A stretch of DNA of 64,000 bases from Humulus lupulus (Eukaryota; Streptophyta; Magnoliopsida; Rosales; Cannabaceae). The notes under the pieces are model-generated. The model had not been told where the DNA came from, searched no databases, and saw only the letters and a list, made by a program, of their open reading frames with translations. Of the stretch, positions 34,459 through 47,557 are shown in pieces. The stretch lies in the NCBI RefSeq assembly GCF_963169125.1, contig NC_084802.1, forward strand, positions 26,851,107 through 26,915,106. Reading direction: 5' to 3'. How positions within the stretch are numbered: the first letter of the stretch is position 1; each line of letters begins with the position of its first letter. Both the position numbers and the translations under genes were made by a program.

Positions 34459-34556
34459 AAAGCCGCCCTGACGGCGGCCCAAGAAGGCGAGCAGGCTGCA
34501 AAGGCTGCCTTAACAGCGGCTCAAGAGGGCGAGCAAACAGCAAAGGCTTCCCTAGC
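34459..34556 (+). repeat. 42-bp minisatellite in the antisense-gene coiled coil
   Basis: Slightly over two copies encode the 14-residue unit AKAALTAAQEGEQ-A/T, two heptads of a coiled coil. The Tat-A gene has no such repeat at this place, so the coil length differs between the copies. Confidence 0.75.
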
Positions 34557-34820
34557 TGCCCTATAGGCCGAGCTCACGGAGGTCAAGGCCAAGCAGTTGG
34601 AGGCGGAGGCTGCTACTAAGGAGGAGAAGGCGGCCTCAATATCCTCCATGGAGAGAATGCTCTACCATTGTTGGGCCTACAACCAAGAAGGCAACTTCTC
34701 CATTTTTCCCTCTGACATGTGGGATCTCTATCTTGAGAAGTTCAAGGCCCGAGCACAGTAAGAGCAGTCCAAGACTGGGGAAACCTCCATCGCTGGCGGG
34801 CAGGAGACTGAGGAGGTGAC

Positions 34821-36301
34821 TGTTGCGATATTTATAGCTATGCAAGTGCACACAGTCGCAGTTCGTAATAAAATGGTAAAAACCAAGTATCGTCCTGAAG
34901 GACTGATTTATCAATTACCAATCAATTAATCCTTTAATTCTATTTGATTAAACAATTATCAGAGAGTTTAAACTAAGAAAAATACTAACGAAGCGCAATG
35001 AAGAATTAAAAAAATTAACAAAGAGAATACAATTAGGACAATTATGATTCTCTATTTTTCCACCCTGTTATTTCCTAATGCAAGCATCTATACCTCCTCT
35101 CTATTCAAGAATAAGTTGCAACAACAATTCATAATCTGGTCAAGACTTATGAAATTCAATCTAAATGACAACTTCCTATATTTCTATGGTAAGTTGAATC
35201 ATGTAGGGGGCATTAGCCACACAACTCAGAAAATAAGCAAATAACCTAGATACTTTCGTTCTAAATTAAATTTGCATCCAAACAATCAAAGCATATCAAA
35301 TTTCACTTTTCAGATTTTAATTTGATTCATAAAATAGCAATTAGAGGTGATCAATCAATAATCGCACAATTAACATAGATTGCAAGGAATTGAAAGAGAT
35401 GAAGAAGAATATCAATTTTGCATTAAACCATAACAAGGGTTTCCAAAAGATTCACATAAAAGCCCTAAAAGAAAATTTAGCCTATGATATTCATTCTAGC
35501 CAAAAACTTGTTCAATTACAAACATGAAAATTGACAGAAAAAGATGAAGAAAACTCAGGGACGAATCCTCCAATATGGTGTTCTTACTCCAGCCGTCGTT
35601 CTCCCTCCCAGACCTCCTTTCAGTCGCATTATATGTTTCTCAAAAATCCCTACCAAAGTTCCCAAGTGAAAGGACCAAATTGCCATTCAAAAAGTGGTAA
35701 AAAATGTGAAAATCGCATCTCTAGCGCTGTAGCGCTACATCTGGAGCGCTATAGCGCTATTAACAGTGCCAAAATGCTTCAAAATATGGTGCACTAGCGC
35801 TGTAGCGCTCTTATTATGGCGCTGTAGCGCTAAAGTCAGAACCGACAAAACTCGGTTCGAACAGCCTGCAGCGTCATCTCATCGTATTTTGATCATAACT
35901 CCTTCGATATAACTCCGAATTGAATGATTCAAAAAGCTATGGAAAGCTAAGAGAAATATATACAACTTCTATTTCTAGAAGTGTTTCCAGAAAGTGAATG
36001 CATCATGGTAAAAATGCGGCTTGAAGTTTCAGACTTGCGTTATAGAGCATAAACGACGTGTGTTGAGCATCTTCAATGTAGTATTTTCCACACATAATGT
36101 CTTGAAACTCCACAATCAACACGAAATCCATCTTATTTATCATATTTAACATGTTTCTTCTCATTTCACTCCATATTATGTAATTGACCATTAAAACCTG
36201 AAACAAAAAGAAAACAAGCATAAATCTGCACTAAACAATCCTAAATAACTAAAAACACAACCTAAAACGATCTCTAAAACAAACCTAAAATGAACCTAAC
36301 A
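34821..36301 (-). mobile_element. Solo LTR, Athila-like, in the antisense gene of Tat-B
   Basis: It runs from TGTTGCGATA to CCTAACA, 1481 bp, with the exact target duplication GTGAC (34816-34820 and 36302-36306). Its left end ('tttatagctatgcaagtgcacacagtcgcag') resembles the same end of the Athila LTR at 4309 ('actcgcaagcgcacgaatcg'), so an Athila-type LTR on the minus strand is likely. No coding sequence or primer site is present. A cluster of tagcgctgtagcgct motifs lies at 35719-35845. Confidence 0.8.
35719..35845. repeat. Cluster of AGCGCTNTAGCGCT palindromes
   Basis: Four near-perfect palindromic motifs (tagcgctgtagcgct, gagcgctatagcgct, tagcgctgtagcgct, ggcgctgtagcgct) are packed into about 125 bases of the AT-rich solo LTR. 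Confidence 0.8.
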
Positions 36302-36334
36302 GTGACGTCCTCAGAGCGCCCTGGAGGGGCTTAA

Positions 36335-36636
36335 TTTTCTTTTTCCTTTGTTTAATTTTTACACCTCTTTTGTTTGTAAACATTTGCCGTTTTTGGCTTA
36401 GCACGAGGTTATTTTCCTCGAGACAGATTATTTATAATTTCAGTATCTATTTTTTTTATCCATTTCCTTATGTTTTCTTATGCTTCAGACTTGTACATTT
36501 AAAATCTTTAGGAAACGACTCTTAGGTCGAGATAGATACTTTAATTTTGGTCGTAACCAAAATTGATGTTGATTTATATCCTACCTATTAAGTATCAGGC
36601 CTTGGACCCGGTTGTATCCGGGATTTTTAATTAAAA
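36335..36636 (+). other. 3' flank of the Tat-B antisense gene
   Basis: T-rich stretch containing 'agcacgaggttattttcctcgagacagatt', matching the same region of Tat-A (17440-17475). No gene. Confidence 0.5.
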
Positions 36637-37215
36637 CTTAGTTTGTGTTAGTTTTATCGACACCTCGCATTTTTTAGAAAAAACTAGTTAATCAATTTTA
36701 CCAACTTTCAAGTTTCGGGCCTGGTTGTATCCAGGATATTTTATTAAAACTTAGTTCGTGTTAGTTTTATTGACACTTCGTGTTTTTTAGAAAAAAACAC
36801 TTGGTTAATCAATTTACTAACTTCCAAGTTTCGAACCTGGTTGTATCCAGGATTTTTAATTAAAACTTAGTTCGTGTTAGTTTTATTGACACTTCGCGTT
36901 TTTTAGAAAAAACACTTGGTTAATCAATTTACTAACTTCCAAGTTTCGGACCTGGTTGTATCCAGGATATATAATTAAAACTTAGTTTGTGTTAGTTTTA
37001 TTGACACTTCGGGTTTTTTAGAAAGAGAAAAAACACTCGGTTAATCAATTTACTAACTTCCAAGTTTCAGACCTGGTTGTATCCAGGATATTTAATTAAA
37101 ACTTAGTTCGTATTAGTTTTATTGACACTTCGTGTTTAGAAAAAATACTTGGTTAATCAATTTTACTAACTTCCAAGTTTTGGACCTCTACTTGGGTTAT
37201 ATGCCCCCCAGTCAG
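36637..37215. repeat. Tandem array of ~113-121-bp units (Tat-B)
   Basis: Unit starts (cttagttYgtgttag) are at 36637, 36750, 36866, 36981 and 37102. Each contains ttggttaatcaattt, aacttccaagttt and ggttgtatccagg. The units align, with many substitutions, to those of Tat-A at 17544-17930: the same ends and the same order of words, but five units instead of three. Confidence 0.9.
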
Positions 37216-37481
37216 AAAGTGAACTTTCTTGATTGCTTTGGACCAACACTATCACCTGAACTAACACGTAGATGAAATCATATAAAAACACAAGAAATAC
37301 ACAATGATTGTTTCATTTCTTAAATTAAACAGCTTTATTTACTAAGCCTTACATAGACAGGTAGTATGATCATTGATAGTACTTCTTTAAGTGCATAGCA
37401 TTCCAGGTCCGTGGAATTGTTTCTCCATTAAGTCGAGCTAATTTGAAGGTTCCCTCCTATATGACTTCCACTATTTGATAG

Positions 37482-39710
37482 TGTAACGCCCTACCTCCTT
37501 AGAGCCGTTACAAGTGAGTTTAAAAACGTGCTCTCAACTCGCTAATCGATGTTTTAGATCAAACAGTGTAATTAAGCCATAAACAGAGGAAAAACTTTAG
37601 AAATAATAATTTCCATAGAAAATCATAAAAGGATTACACTCGGGATCCCGAAATACAGCTTAGAAATGTTTACAACATATTAATTAAACCAAGTCGACTA
37701 GACGATAAAATCAGAGTTTATTTACAAGCATCTCCCAAAATCCCCTGGCCGTGGCAGCCAGGCTGGCCAAACATGTACACGCCGCCCCACGCCCGCTATA
37801 CTCATGGTTGGTTGATCTTCTCTTTACCCTTACCTGCACCACAGAGCATCTGTGAGCCGAAGTCCAGCAAGAAAACCCACAAACAGATAACATATGCAAC
37901 ACATACATCAGGCATAAAAAAATAGGCCACCAATTGGCTAAACACATACGGCCTAGCCGTCCCAGGCGTTTACCAAGCCCTGGATTCGCGAACCACGCCG
38001 TGAGGATATCCCAGGTATCCTTCTAGGAACTCGCCCTGGCAACTCGCACCCCACGTGCTCAATGCTGCTCCCGACCCCTTGCCGTTCTCGGCCTTGCACT
38101 CAACGTGCCTGACGCTGTTCCCGGCCCCTCGCCGTCCTCGGTCTACACCGTTCCCGGCTCTTGCTGATCACTCACATAATTTCATACATGATATAACAAC
38201 AAGTACATAATTCTAGCATAAACAGATAAAGAGAGCTACGCTCAATAGTTCTAACATATTGGGCTCGGCCCTGCATATCAATCCATTCAAACACATTGGG
38301 ATCAGCCCTACACATAAGCTCTATGGGAACAGGGGTTTTCTTACCTGAGTCCCGAGCTCTCCGAGCACCGATGTCCCGAGCATATTCCTCTAACTGGAGC
38401 CTCGCCGAAATCCCTAGTCACAACACATCACCAATATCCAGTCATCAAGTTCTAATCCAATGAATAACTTCGAGCCACAACCCTAACCTCCGTAACCTTG
38501 AATTCTATCAATTCGGGTGATAAAATCTATCTCGAGCCTTAACCATTGAATTCCCAAGCCTAAACACCCTTAAAAATGCAAACTGGCACTAAGGGCCGCG
38601 GCCCCACCCTCAAGAGCCGCGGCTAGCCTCAAAACAGAGGCTAGCACCACACTGACCCCCACACGGGCCGCGGCGCGCCCACCAAGCGCCGCGGAGCGCA
38701 TGAACCTTCTCGGCCTCCCATGGCCGCGCGCGATCACGGGCTGCGGCGCACCCCTCCTAGAGCCGCGACTCTCACCTCCGAACCCAGATTTTCCACCATT
38801 TTTCCACACCTTTCCTCAAGCTAATTCACCCAAAACTCACCCATCAAACTCAGATATTTAACACATACATACCAGCTCAATATCAACACTAAAACCCCAT
38901 CAAAATCTGCTCCAAAACCCAACTAAAATACTCAAGAACATGTCAAACTTACCTAGCATGCATATTCTAGCAAACCAGTAACAATTCTCAACATAATCCC
39001 AATAATTATTGCTTACCTTGCTGAATTCAATCCCTGTAGTTGATCCTCAAGCCTTAAGCTTCAAGCTCCTATAATATCACAGCTGAATTCCCCTACACCT
39101 TCAAGTTGATTCCCTTAGTTTTCCTTGTGTTTATCTTAGAGAGTGAATGAGGAAGGAAGAGATAAAACTATCCTTAGCTGAAAGAAAAGAGAGTAGGTCG
39201 GTTTCTATAGCTTCTAAATATTTCCCCTTTTTGTTTTATTTGACTTAAGTCTAAAGGGTTACCTCAAGGCTCGGGGTACAAAAACGTCCCCGAGGGCAAA
39301 ATGGTAAATTTCCTCAATATTCCCGCCTAGACATTCTATCATCAAATATATTTCCAAATATTTATTTTCATGTCCCGATAATCCCATAACACACCTAGTA
39401 CCCAAATTACCCCTCAACTCACCCCGAGTCCGAGTCTCAACCTCGTTGTGACCCTCTGGCTAACCGCTCCCCAAGACTGTCTCGGATCGTGCCGCACAGA
39501 CATTTCACATATATACATAACATACATCACATTCATACCCCTAATATCCAGACGGGGCCCACATGCACATTTAACTCACTAAACATGCATCACTATCATA
39601 TATTCACATTAATTCACCCATTAACACATTAAAGCATAATAAATCACTTATTGCCCTCCAGGCACACTAATCAAGGCCCTAAGCCCGATTAGCAAATTCG
39701 GGTCGTTATA
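37482..39710 (-). mobile_element. Solo LTR, Tekay/Del type
   Basis: 2229 bp, TGTAACGCCC...CGTTATA on the plus strand, flanked by the exact target duplication GATAG (37477-37481 and 39711-39715). Read on the minus strand it opens TATAACGACCCGAATTTGC and aligns along its length with the LTR at 61783-63978 (TGTAATGACCC...GGGCGTTACA). Its outermost CA/TG base is mutated at one end. No internal region remains, so it is the product of LTR-LTR recombination. GC palindromes lie at 38590-38770. Confidence 0.93.
38590..38770. repeat. GCCGCGGC palindrome cluster in solo LTR
   Basis: About seven GCCGCGG(C)/GCCGCGAC-like motifs occur within 180 bases, about 0.95-1.1 kb from the LTR's 5' end. This is the same offset as in the other two complete Tekay-type LTRs here. 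Confidence 0.75.
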
Positions 39711-41920
39711 GATAGGTCCTTTCCCAGCTCGGACCCAAAGCACCATCTTTGGGGTCCTTGCTTGCCAAAAAGACCCTTCGGAGCACCAGGTCGCCTAAAC
39801 CAAAGATATGCCTCTTGACCTTCGAATTAAAATAACGAGTAATTTTTTGCTGGTAATGCGCGAGCTGTAGCTGCAAATTTTCTCATTTTTCATCAATTAG
39901 GTCGAGGGACGCGCTAAGCAACTTGCATTCCATTCCTGGCTGAAGGTCTGGAGCTTGTGTGTGGTTATTTTTGTTTCGACGGGAAGGACGACTTCACTTT
40001 CGAAAGTCAAGGAGAAAGGGGTGTGCCCCGTAGAAGTTCGGTGGGAGGTTCGGTACGCCCACAGCACCTGCGATAGCTGCTCGGGCCAGACTCCCTTGGC
40101 CTCATCCAACCTTTTCTTAAGGCTCACTTTGAGTGTCTTATTCACGGCCTCGACCTGACTGTTGGTCTGTGGGTAAGCCACCGAAGAGAAACTCTTAATT
40201 ATGCCATGCTTCTCACAAAATTCGGTGAAGAGATCGCTATCGAACTGAGTTCCATTGTCTGATACAATCTTTCTAGGCAGTCCAAAACGACAAACAATAC
40301 TCTTGGCTACAAAGTTGAGAACCCTTTTTGAGGTAATTGTTGCTAGGGGCTCCGCTTCCACCCACTTTGTGAAATAATCGATGGGCACTAATGCATAGCG
40401 AACTCCTCCTTTTCTCGTGGGCAGGGCTCCAATTAAATCGATTCCCCACACCGCGAATGGACATGGGGATGATATCATTTTCAGCTCGGTTGGTGGAGCT
40501 TGGGCGACCGTGGTAAACCGCTGGCATTTGTCACAATTTTGGACATAGGAGGTGGAATCCTTTGATAAAGTAGGCCAATAATACCCCTGCCTTAGTATTT
40601 TTAAGGCCAGGTTTTGCCCCCCAGCATGATCCCCACAGAAGCCTTCATGCACCTCCTGCAAAATAGTTTTGGCTTCCTCTGACAGAACACACCGCTAAAG
40701 AGGCAAGGAATGGCCACGTCGGTACAGCGTCCTGTCTATGATTGTATACCTTGAAGCTTGATAGAGTATTCTCCTCGCGTCTTTTCACTCATCAGGAAAT
40801 TTCCCTGTCGTAAGATACTATATTGTGGGAGTCATCCAGGTCGGCCTGATATCGATCATCTCGACCTCCATCGTACTTTCTGCCACACTCGGATTTTCCA
40901 AGAATTCCATTGGTGCTATGCTCAGAGTTTCAGCTTCCTTGGAGGTGGCGAGTCTAGCCAAAGCATTGGCATTGGCATTCTGCTCGCGAGTGATCTGCTC
41001 GACTAGGCCATATTCAAACTCGGACAGCTCCTTCTTCACTTTGGCCAGGTAAGCCGCCATCTTGGGCCCCCGCACTTGATATTCCCCAGACACTTGGTTT
41101 AACACGAGCTGGGAATCGCTGTAGCATTGGACGGCTCTGGCCTTCAACTCCTTCGCCACTCTAAGCCCGGCCAATAAGGCTTCGTACTCGGGTTCGTTGT
41201 TGGATGCCACGAACCCGAACCGCAACGCGGAGTGGAAACGATGCCCTTCTGGGGATATTAAGATAATCCCAGCTCTGGACTCGTTCTCGTTAGATGACCC
41301 GTCCACAAAGATTCTCCATAATTCCTGCACCGGTTCTCTCAAGGGCTCCTCCTGGAATCCAATGCATTTAGCCATGAAATCAGCCAGGGCTTGGCTTTTG
41401 ATCGTAGTTCGGGGTACGTACAGTATCTCGAACTGGCTGAGCTCGACCGCCCATTTCGACAGACGTCCCGATGCCTCAGGTTTCTGCAGCACCTGCCTTA
41501 AAGGCTGATCGGTCATGACGTGGATTGAATGGGATTGAAAATACGACCTAAGCTTCCTGGAGGCCGTAATAAGGCAGAACACCATCTTTTCCATTAAAGG
41601 ATATCGAGATTCTGCTCCGAGAAGTCTTTTGCTTATATAATATACTAGCTTTTGAACTCAGTCCTCTTCCCAGACCGGCACGGAGTTGGCTGCACTTTCC
41701 GTCACAGCTAAATAAATAAAAAGGGGCTCTCCTGCCATTGGTTTAGACAATACTGGTGGCTCGGCCAAATGTGTCTTTGGATCGAGGAAAGCCTGCTCGC
41801 ACTCATCAGTCCATTCAAACTTTTTGTTTCCCTGGAGCAAGTTATAGAATGGCAAACACTTGTCAGTGGACTTAGAAATAAACCGATTAAGGGTTGCCAC
41901 TCTTCCTATCAGACTTTGGA

Positions 41921-44550
41921 TGTAACGCCCCAACTCCAGGGACCGTTACGGTGTGCCTTGTAAACAGTGCTAAACTCGCTAATCGAGTCATTTGGCCAAA
42001 ATCGTGTAACTAAGTATGATTAGCGGTTTGGGGATTAAAACTTTGGATAAGATGTAACGTTTCATTAGAACGTTTAATATATATGTTGGGATCCCAAAAT
42101 TATAATTTTAGAATCTATTACAAGAAAATATTTACAACATGCCGTTCTATGCGGCAAAACAGGGTTTAACCCTGGTTCCTTCTCAACCTCGGCCGTGGTG
42201 GACGAGCAGCTGCATATGTACACCTCATCACCAAAGCTCTCCAACTCAAGGATGGTCCAGCTTTCTTTTGCCTTTACCTGCACCACATAGCACCCGTGAG
42301 TCGAAGCCCAGCAAGAAAACACAATATAACATGATATAATATCAACAGTGATTGTATTACTTATTCAGGACCAACAATCCAAACAAATAGGTGACTATCA
42401 CTAAAGTCACAAATATGGGGACAGCACCCTTTTTGCCATGTGACGATAGGATCACCAGGGCTTAACAAATAAGTGAGCATCTCACTAGATTTAGCAGGAT
42501 AGGTGCATGGTGATTAGTCACCAACATAACCTTCCTCCTGACTCTAGAGTCATAACTATGGAACAGCGTTCCCTATCCATGTGACAAACAGTCACCGGGC
42601 CATATGCCCTGGCTCTGAATAACTAGTCTCAGACTAGCCAAGCACTTATAATTTCGTCGACCTTATGGTTGGTCCAGCGTTAATACCCCATATGAGTCAT
42701 TCTTGCTGGTATCGATTAGATCTAATCTTCATTTGGCTCGGCATTCACAACGCTGTGCCATTTCTGACTCTTAGGTCAGTAGAACACGACCAATGTTCAA
42801 CCCATTGTGAACTTGACTAGTAAATCACAGCCTCACAGATGGATCTAACACCATTGTCGATTCTGACTAGTAAGTCAGTGCCACACACAAGTAAGCCATG
42901 CCACCAAACATATATCACATATCCAATATCCATAACAAGGTATTCAGCATGCTTACCTAACAAGTACTAGTACAGTTAAGACTATGCACGAATACAGAGG
43001 CTCAAGCTCTGAACGATACCATACTCAGTATATAAAGCATGTCCTAATCACATATTTCTCATGCATCATATGCATTATATTTAACAATCCAACATGCACC
43101 AATAATAGCCATGCATGTCACGTTTAATAATCAACCAACATGCATCAAGAATAGCCATGCATGTCACATATACACAGGGTGCAGTTTTCTTACCTCAGAT
43201 TCGAGCTAGAACCAATAAGAGAATGACCCTTGAGAACAATTAACTTTTATTCCTTTAGCGGTCACCTAGTCATAAAAAAATATAGGATACCATCAATAAA
43301 AATGATCAACATAGGTTTCCAAACCAAATCTAGCCTCCGGGACAACAATCCAAACTAAACCAAGTAGTAAGATTGACCCCGAGGCCTAAGGCTAGCATCC
43401 CCAAGTCAAAAACCTATTTCTGGCCAAAAATGCCTCTATGGGCCGCGGCCCTCCCTAGCTGTGCCGCGGCTCGCCCCTCAGACAGAGGCAAAGCCTCCCC
43501 AGAAATCCACTCAGGCCGCGGCTCACCATAGCCATGCCGCGGCCCTTTATGCAAAACAGCAAGTATCAACCTTTCTTCCCCTGCGTTTTTCCTTGAAACC
43601 AAACCTTCAAACCAGTCCCAAGCCTCAACCTAACACCCAATTCAACCACTAAACATCATCTACAACTCACCCTCATCAAAACCCAAGATAAACACCAACC
43701 TAGCTTTCATTAATCCAAACTTTCCATCAAGAAATCACAAACTAAAACTTAAATAAAAAACAGAGTAAAATTAGAGATTTCATGGCTGAAACTTACCTCA
43801 AACTTGGGATTAAACCCTCTTCAATGGTTGAACTAAGTTTCTAAGCTCCCACCTTTGATCTCCTAGCTTGTTGCCTCGGTTTGGGTTCTTAAAGTTCAAA
43901 GGAAAATGAAGGGAAAAAAAACATGTACGGGAGAGAAGGAAGGAGATGAGGATGATGCTCTGTTTTTGTTATGAATTCTATAGCCTTAAAAGTCAATATA
44001 AATCCAAACCATATGACCTAAATGCCCCTAGGTCATTAAAAGTTTCTAAAGCCTTCGCAAGGGCAAAATCGTCCTTTCCAACCTATCTTGTTAATTATAA
44101 TTAACACCCTCAAAGTCCCACTACTCTCAATATTCTCAAATGCCAATAAATCATATCCCATTACCCTTTAATTCCCGGTAATGTTCTAATCATCAAAATG
44201 ACCCTGAGACTCACCCCGAGCCCCGAACTTAAACCAGTTATGACTAGACCGAACACTTACATTTCATGATCGTCTCATACCGAATAGCTCGAACCAATCC
44301 ACCTTATAATGTGACTATATTAATTAATCACAACCATGCACCCAAAATACATAATTACGCCCACAGCGGCCAAATGACCAAAATACCCCTATATTCATAA
44401 ATACCCCCATATGCATGCATTTACCATCATATAATAATATAATTCACATAAACATGCATATGCTCATTAAATAGCATCGTAACTCAATTATGGCCCTCCC
44501 GGCCTCCTAATCAAGGTCCTAACCCTTATTAGGAAAATCGGGGCACTACA
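41921..44550 (-). mobile_element. Solo LTR, Tekay/Del type (divergent subfamily)
   Basis: 2630 bp, TGTAACGCCC...GGCACTACA on the plus strand, with the exact target duplication TTGGA (41916-41920 and 44551-44555). It opens on the minus strand as TGTAGTGCCCCGATTTTCC and ends GGGCGTTACA, like the other Tekay-type LTRs, but is longer and differs in the interior. GC palindromes lie at 43438-43560. No coding sequence. Confidence 0.92.
43438..43560. repeat. GCCGCGGC palindrome cluster in solo LTR
   Basis: Four GCCGCGGC-type palindromes occur within about 120 bases, roughly 1.0-1.1 kb from the LTR's 5' end. Confidence 0.75.
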
Positions 44551-45312
44551 TTGGACATCTTTGTGCGACCTGGGCAAAGGCATTTCTAGCAGCGATCTGA
44601 TTTTGTCGGGGTTCGCCTCTATCCCCCTGGTGTTGACTATGAATCCCAGAAATTTTCCCGATGCCACTCCGAAAGTACACTTCTGGAGGTTTAACCTCAT
44701 ACTATACCTCCTTAGAATCCCAAAACATTCCTTCAGATCGGAGACATGGTTATTGGCACTTTTTGATTTGACCAACATATCATCAACATACACTTCCATG
44801 TTTTTCCCGATCTGATCAACGAACATTCTGTTGACCAATCTCTAGTAGGTCGCCCCAGCGTTCTCTAGCCCAAAGGGCATGACCTTATAACAGTAAACGT
44901 TGGTCGAAGTCATAAAGCTAGTATGCTCCTAGTCCGTGGGGTTCATAGCGATCTGGTTATATCTAGAGTAGGCATCCATGAAGGACATGAGCTCGTGCCC
45001 CGCGGTGGCATCCACCAATTGGTCAATCCTTGGCAAGGGGAAACAATCCTTAAGACAGACTTTGTTCAAATCAGAGAAATCGATGCAGGTCTGCCATTTC
45101 CTATTTGGCTTTGGGACCAGGACAGGATTGGCGACCCAGATCGGGTATTTTGCCTCACGAATAAAACTGCATTTTAAAAGCCGAGCTACTTCTTCTTTCA
45201 GGGCCTCAGCTTGGGTTGTACCCAGACGCCTCTGTTTCTGGGATTTCGCAGGCATGCTTTTGTCCAAGTTGAGGCTATGCATGATGATACTTGGACTGAT
45301 CCCTACCATGTC

Positions 45313-47557
45313 TGTTGGAAATGTGCCTTGAAGGCATATGTAGTAGACATTGCTTTATGAAATAAATAAATAAATTGAATTTGTTATGCATATATTTTAT
45401 GGACTATATTATTCTGTGATAATATTATGTAAATATCAGGAAAATTCCTAAGTTCATACATGTGATCTCAAACACGTATTGGTACGGGAGGATTGTGTTT
45501 GAGATAAATGAACTTGAATAGTTCGCAATAAAATAAAGTTATGGAATCTTTAGATTAATTGCTGCAAGTACGATCCACTAGTATTATGAATACATGTGAT
45601 CTAGATCCGGATCACTAGTGTGGTAAGACACTTTAGTGGATGTGCTTTATATATTAGAGAATATATAGAACTGGATCAGATATGTTTATTAATACTTAGT
45701 TAAATACCGTTTCGAAGTATTAATTAAATATATCAATTGATGATCATATACAAATAGATCTTAATCCTGAAGTTACTATGAACTCCTGTTTATGTTATAT
45801 GAGTTCTTTGATTCACTTGTTAGGGTCTGTCAGAATGATCAGGCTAGAAATTTTTGTTTTGGAAACTCATTAATGTAGATGGCTGGGGACATAGTATACA
45901 GATATGGAATCTATGCCTTCTCGCAAGAGAATGAATAATGGTTCTCTTAATGGTTGACTTTTGGGATTGAAAGGTTATTGAGCTCAAATTCATAATTTAG
46001 TTATGAATTAACCTTCACTAGTAGAGTCAATGGTACTTAAGGAAACAAGAGATAATTAAAAGGGTAAAACGGTAATTTTATTCCCGATTAATTATGAACC
46101 ATTATTAGAGGGTCAAGTTGTATGCAATGATTATATCAATGGACGCTTTATGATTATAAAGTACTCAGTAAAAGAAATATCTATAATTACAAGAGTGCAG
46201 TCTCATATTTATAGTGGAATAATCATGAGATTAATAAATTAAGATTATTTAATTAAAGAGTTTAATTAATAATCTCAAATTTATTGGAACTTGGAATTAT
46301 AGGTCCATAGGTCCCCATATCGGCTCTATCAACACTGTTCAAGGTAAGAGTTGATATGAAAGGGAAAAATAGTTTAAAGACACATTTAAGAAGAAATTTG
46401 TTCTTCAGGCCAAATATGCAATTATATGATAATAGCGATTAATTAATTAATTACAAATTAGTTGTAGTTAACAAAATTAATTAATATTTAATTATTTTAT
46501 AATTTTTGAAATTATATTAAATAATTAAATTAATTTCGAAATTTAATTAAATAATTAAATAATTATAATTTTCGAAATTATAATAAATTAAATATTTATT
46601 TTAAAAAATATTGGATTTAATTAATTGGTAGAATTAATTAAATATCGAATTAATTAAATATCTTTATTTGAGTGGGAGATAATAATCTGATAAGTTCAAA
46701 TTGGATTTGAATTTAAAAGATTAATATTTATTCAAATAATTAATTATATTTGATAATTAATTAAAAAGATAATTAATTTAAATTTGAATTAGTTATCAGG
46801 TTGTTAAATCTTATGTGACAAAGCAATTTGAATAAATAATTAAATAAAAATTGAAAAACAACATCCCTAAAATTAGGGAGGCTACACGTGCACACACAGT
46901 GGACTGTGTGTGGCGTGTAGGGTAAATTTCAAGGATATGATTTTCAATTTTATTAATTTAATTTAATTAATTATTGGATAATTCAAAAATTAGTTTTTGG
47001 ATTTTTTCATTAATAGAATAATTAATTAATTAAAAAGTAAATTGTAAAATGATTACAGATTTATTTTTAAATTTGAATATTTTCTTTTAAGTATGACTAA
47101 TCAGAAAAATATTTAGATATGTGAGACAACTCAGAACATTCGCTCTGTGAAAAATAGAACGATAGTTTTCTCTCCCTAAAAAATAAAGAACCAATTCTCA
47201 TGTCTATTCTCTTGATCTCATGTGTTGAGTACATCAAGTAGAATCACAAATAAACTATCCTTCTTTCTCTAAGTGCCCACACACTTCTAAAGGTATAGAG
47301 AACGCTTTGGAAGATCTTGGTGTGAGTACGTGGGAGCGACTTGGATAGGAAGATCGTTCTAAATACGAAAAGATAGCAAGGACACTTGATAAGCTTTAAG
47401 AGGTATGATTTCTATTATTATCTTGCTTATGATTAATGTATGTATATTAATGGATCGGCATATTTAAAGGTAGTTTAAATATGTTACAAAATTTTTGTTA
47501 TACACTGGGCCAACCCCTCCACCATTCCGCTGTGTATTAGGAAACTCGTTCTTAACA
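45313..47557 (+). mobile_element. Solo LTR, Ty1/copia Angela-like
   Basis: 2245 bp, from TGTTGGAAATGTGCC to TTCTTAACA, with the exact target duplication ATGTC (45308-45312 and 47558-47562). The opening TGTTGGAAAT(G/A)TGCC is typical of Angela-type copia LTRs, which also sets the orientation. It is very AT-rich in the middle (46430-46850) and contains no ORF with a known domain. It interrupts Tat-B pol between protease and RT. Confidence 0.88.

Larger units (their letters stand above)
32115..36334 (+). pseudogene. Antisense gene of Tat-B (Transposase_28-like), spliced, four stops
   Basis: Predicted exons: 32115-32790, 32881-33663, 33756-34234, and 34318-34820 joined to 36307-36334 after removal of the nested solo LTR. 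The summed length is 2469, an exact multiple of three (822 codons plus stop). Introns 32791-32880, 33664-33755 and 34235-34317 sit at the same codon positions as in Tat-A. The core (QLAPFQLPPNSYRLLAGLKY, PTPADILYFFCLKASPDQRG, SHPNDFKDQFFM) is nearly 90% identical to Tat-A over about 100 residues. An Ala/Glu-rich coiled coil near the end includes a 42-bp minisatellite. Stops: TAG 32214, TAA 32379, TAG 34564, TAA 34759. No net frameshift. The final residues (SSERPGGA) echo the end of Tat-A (PTDGA). Confidence 0.8.

Noticed and set aside
38570..38809. 79-residue Ala/Arg-rich minus-strand frame
   Set aside because: It is produced by the GC palindrome cluster of the solo LTR; low complexity with no family.
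44488..44838. RT fragment ending in ...FLIRVRTLIRRPGGP
   Set aside because: The last part of this frame (below 44551) is solo-LTR sequence; only 44556-44838 is reverse transcriptase.
46430..46850. Very AT-rich stretch with repeated aattaatta words, considered as a separate insertion or matrix attachment site
   Set aside because: It lies wholly inside the Angela-like solo LTR, which has intact ends and duplication. Nothing marks it as separate.
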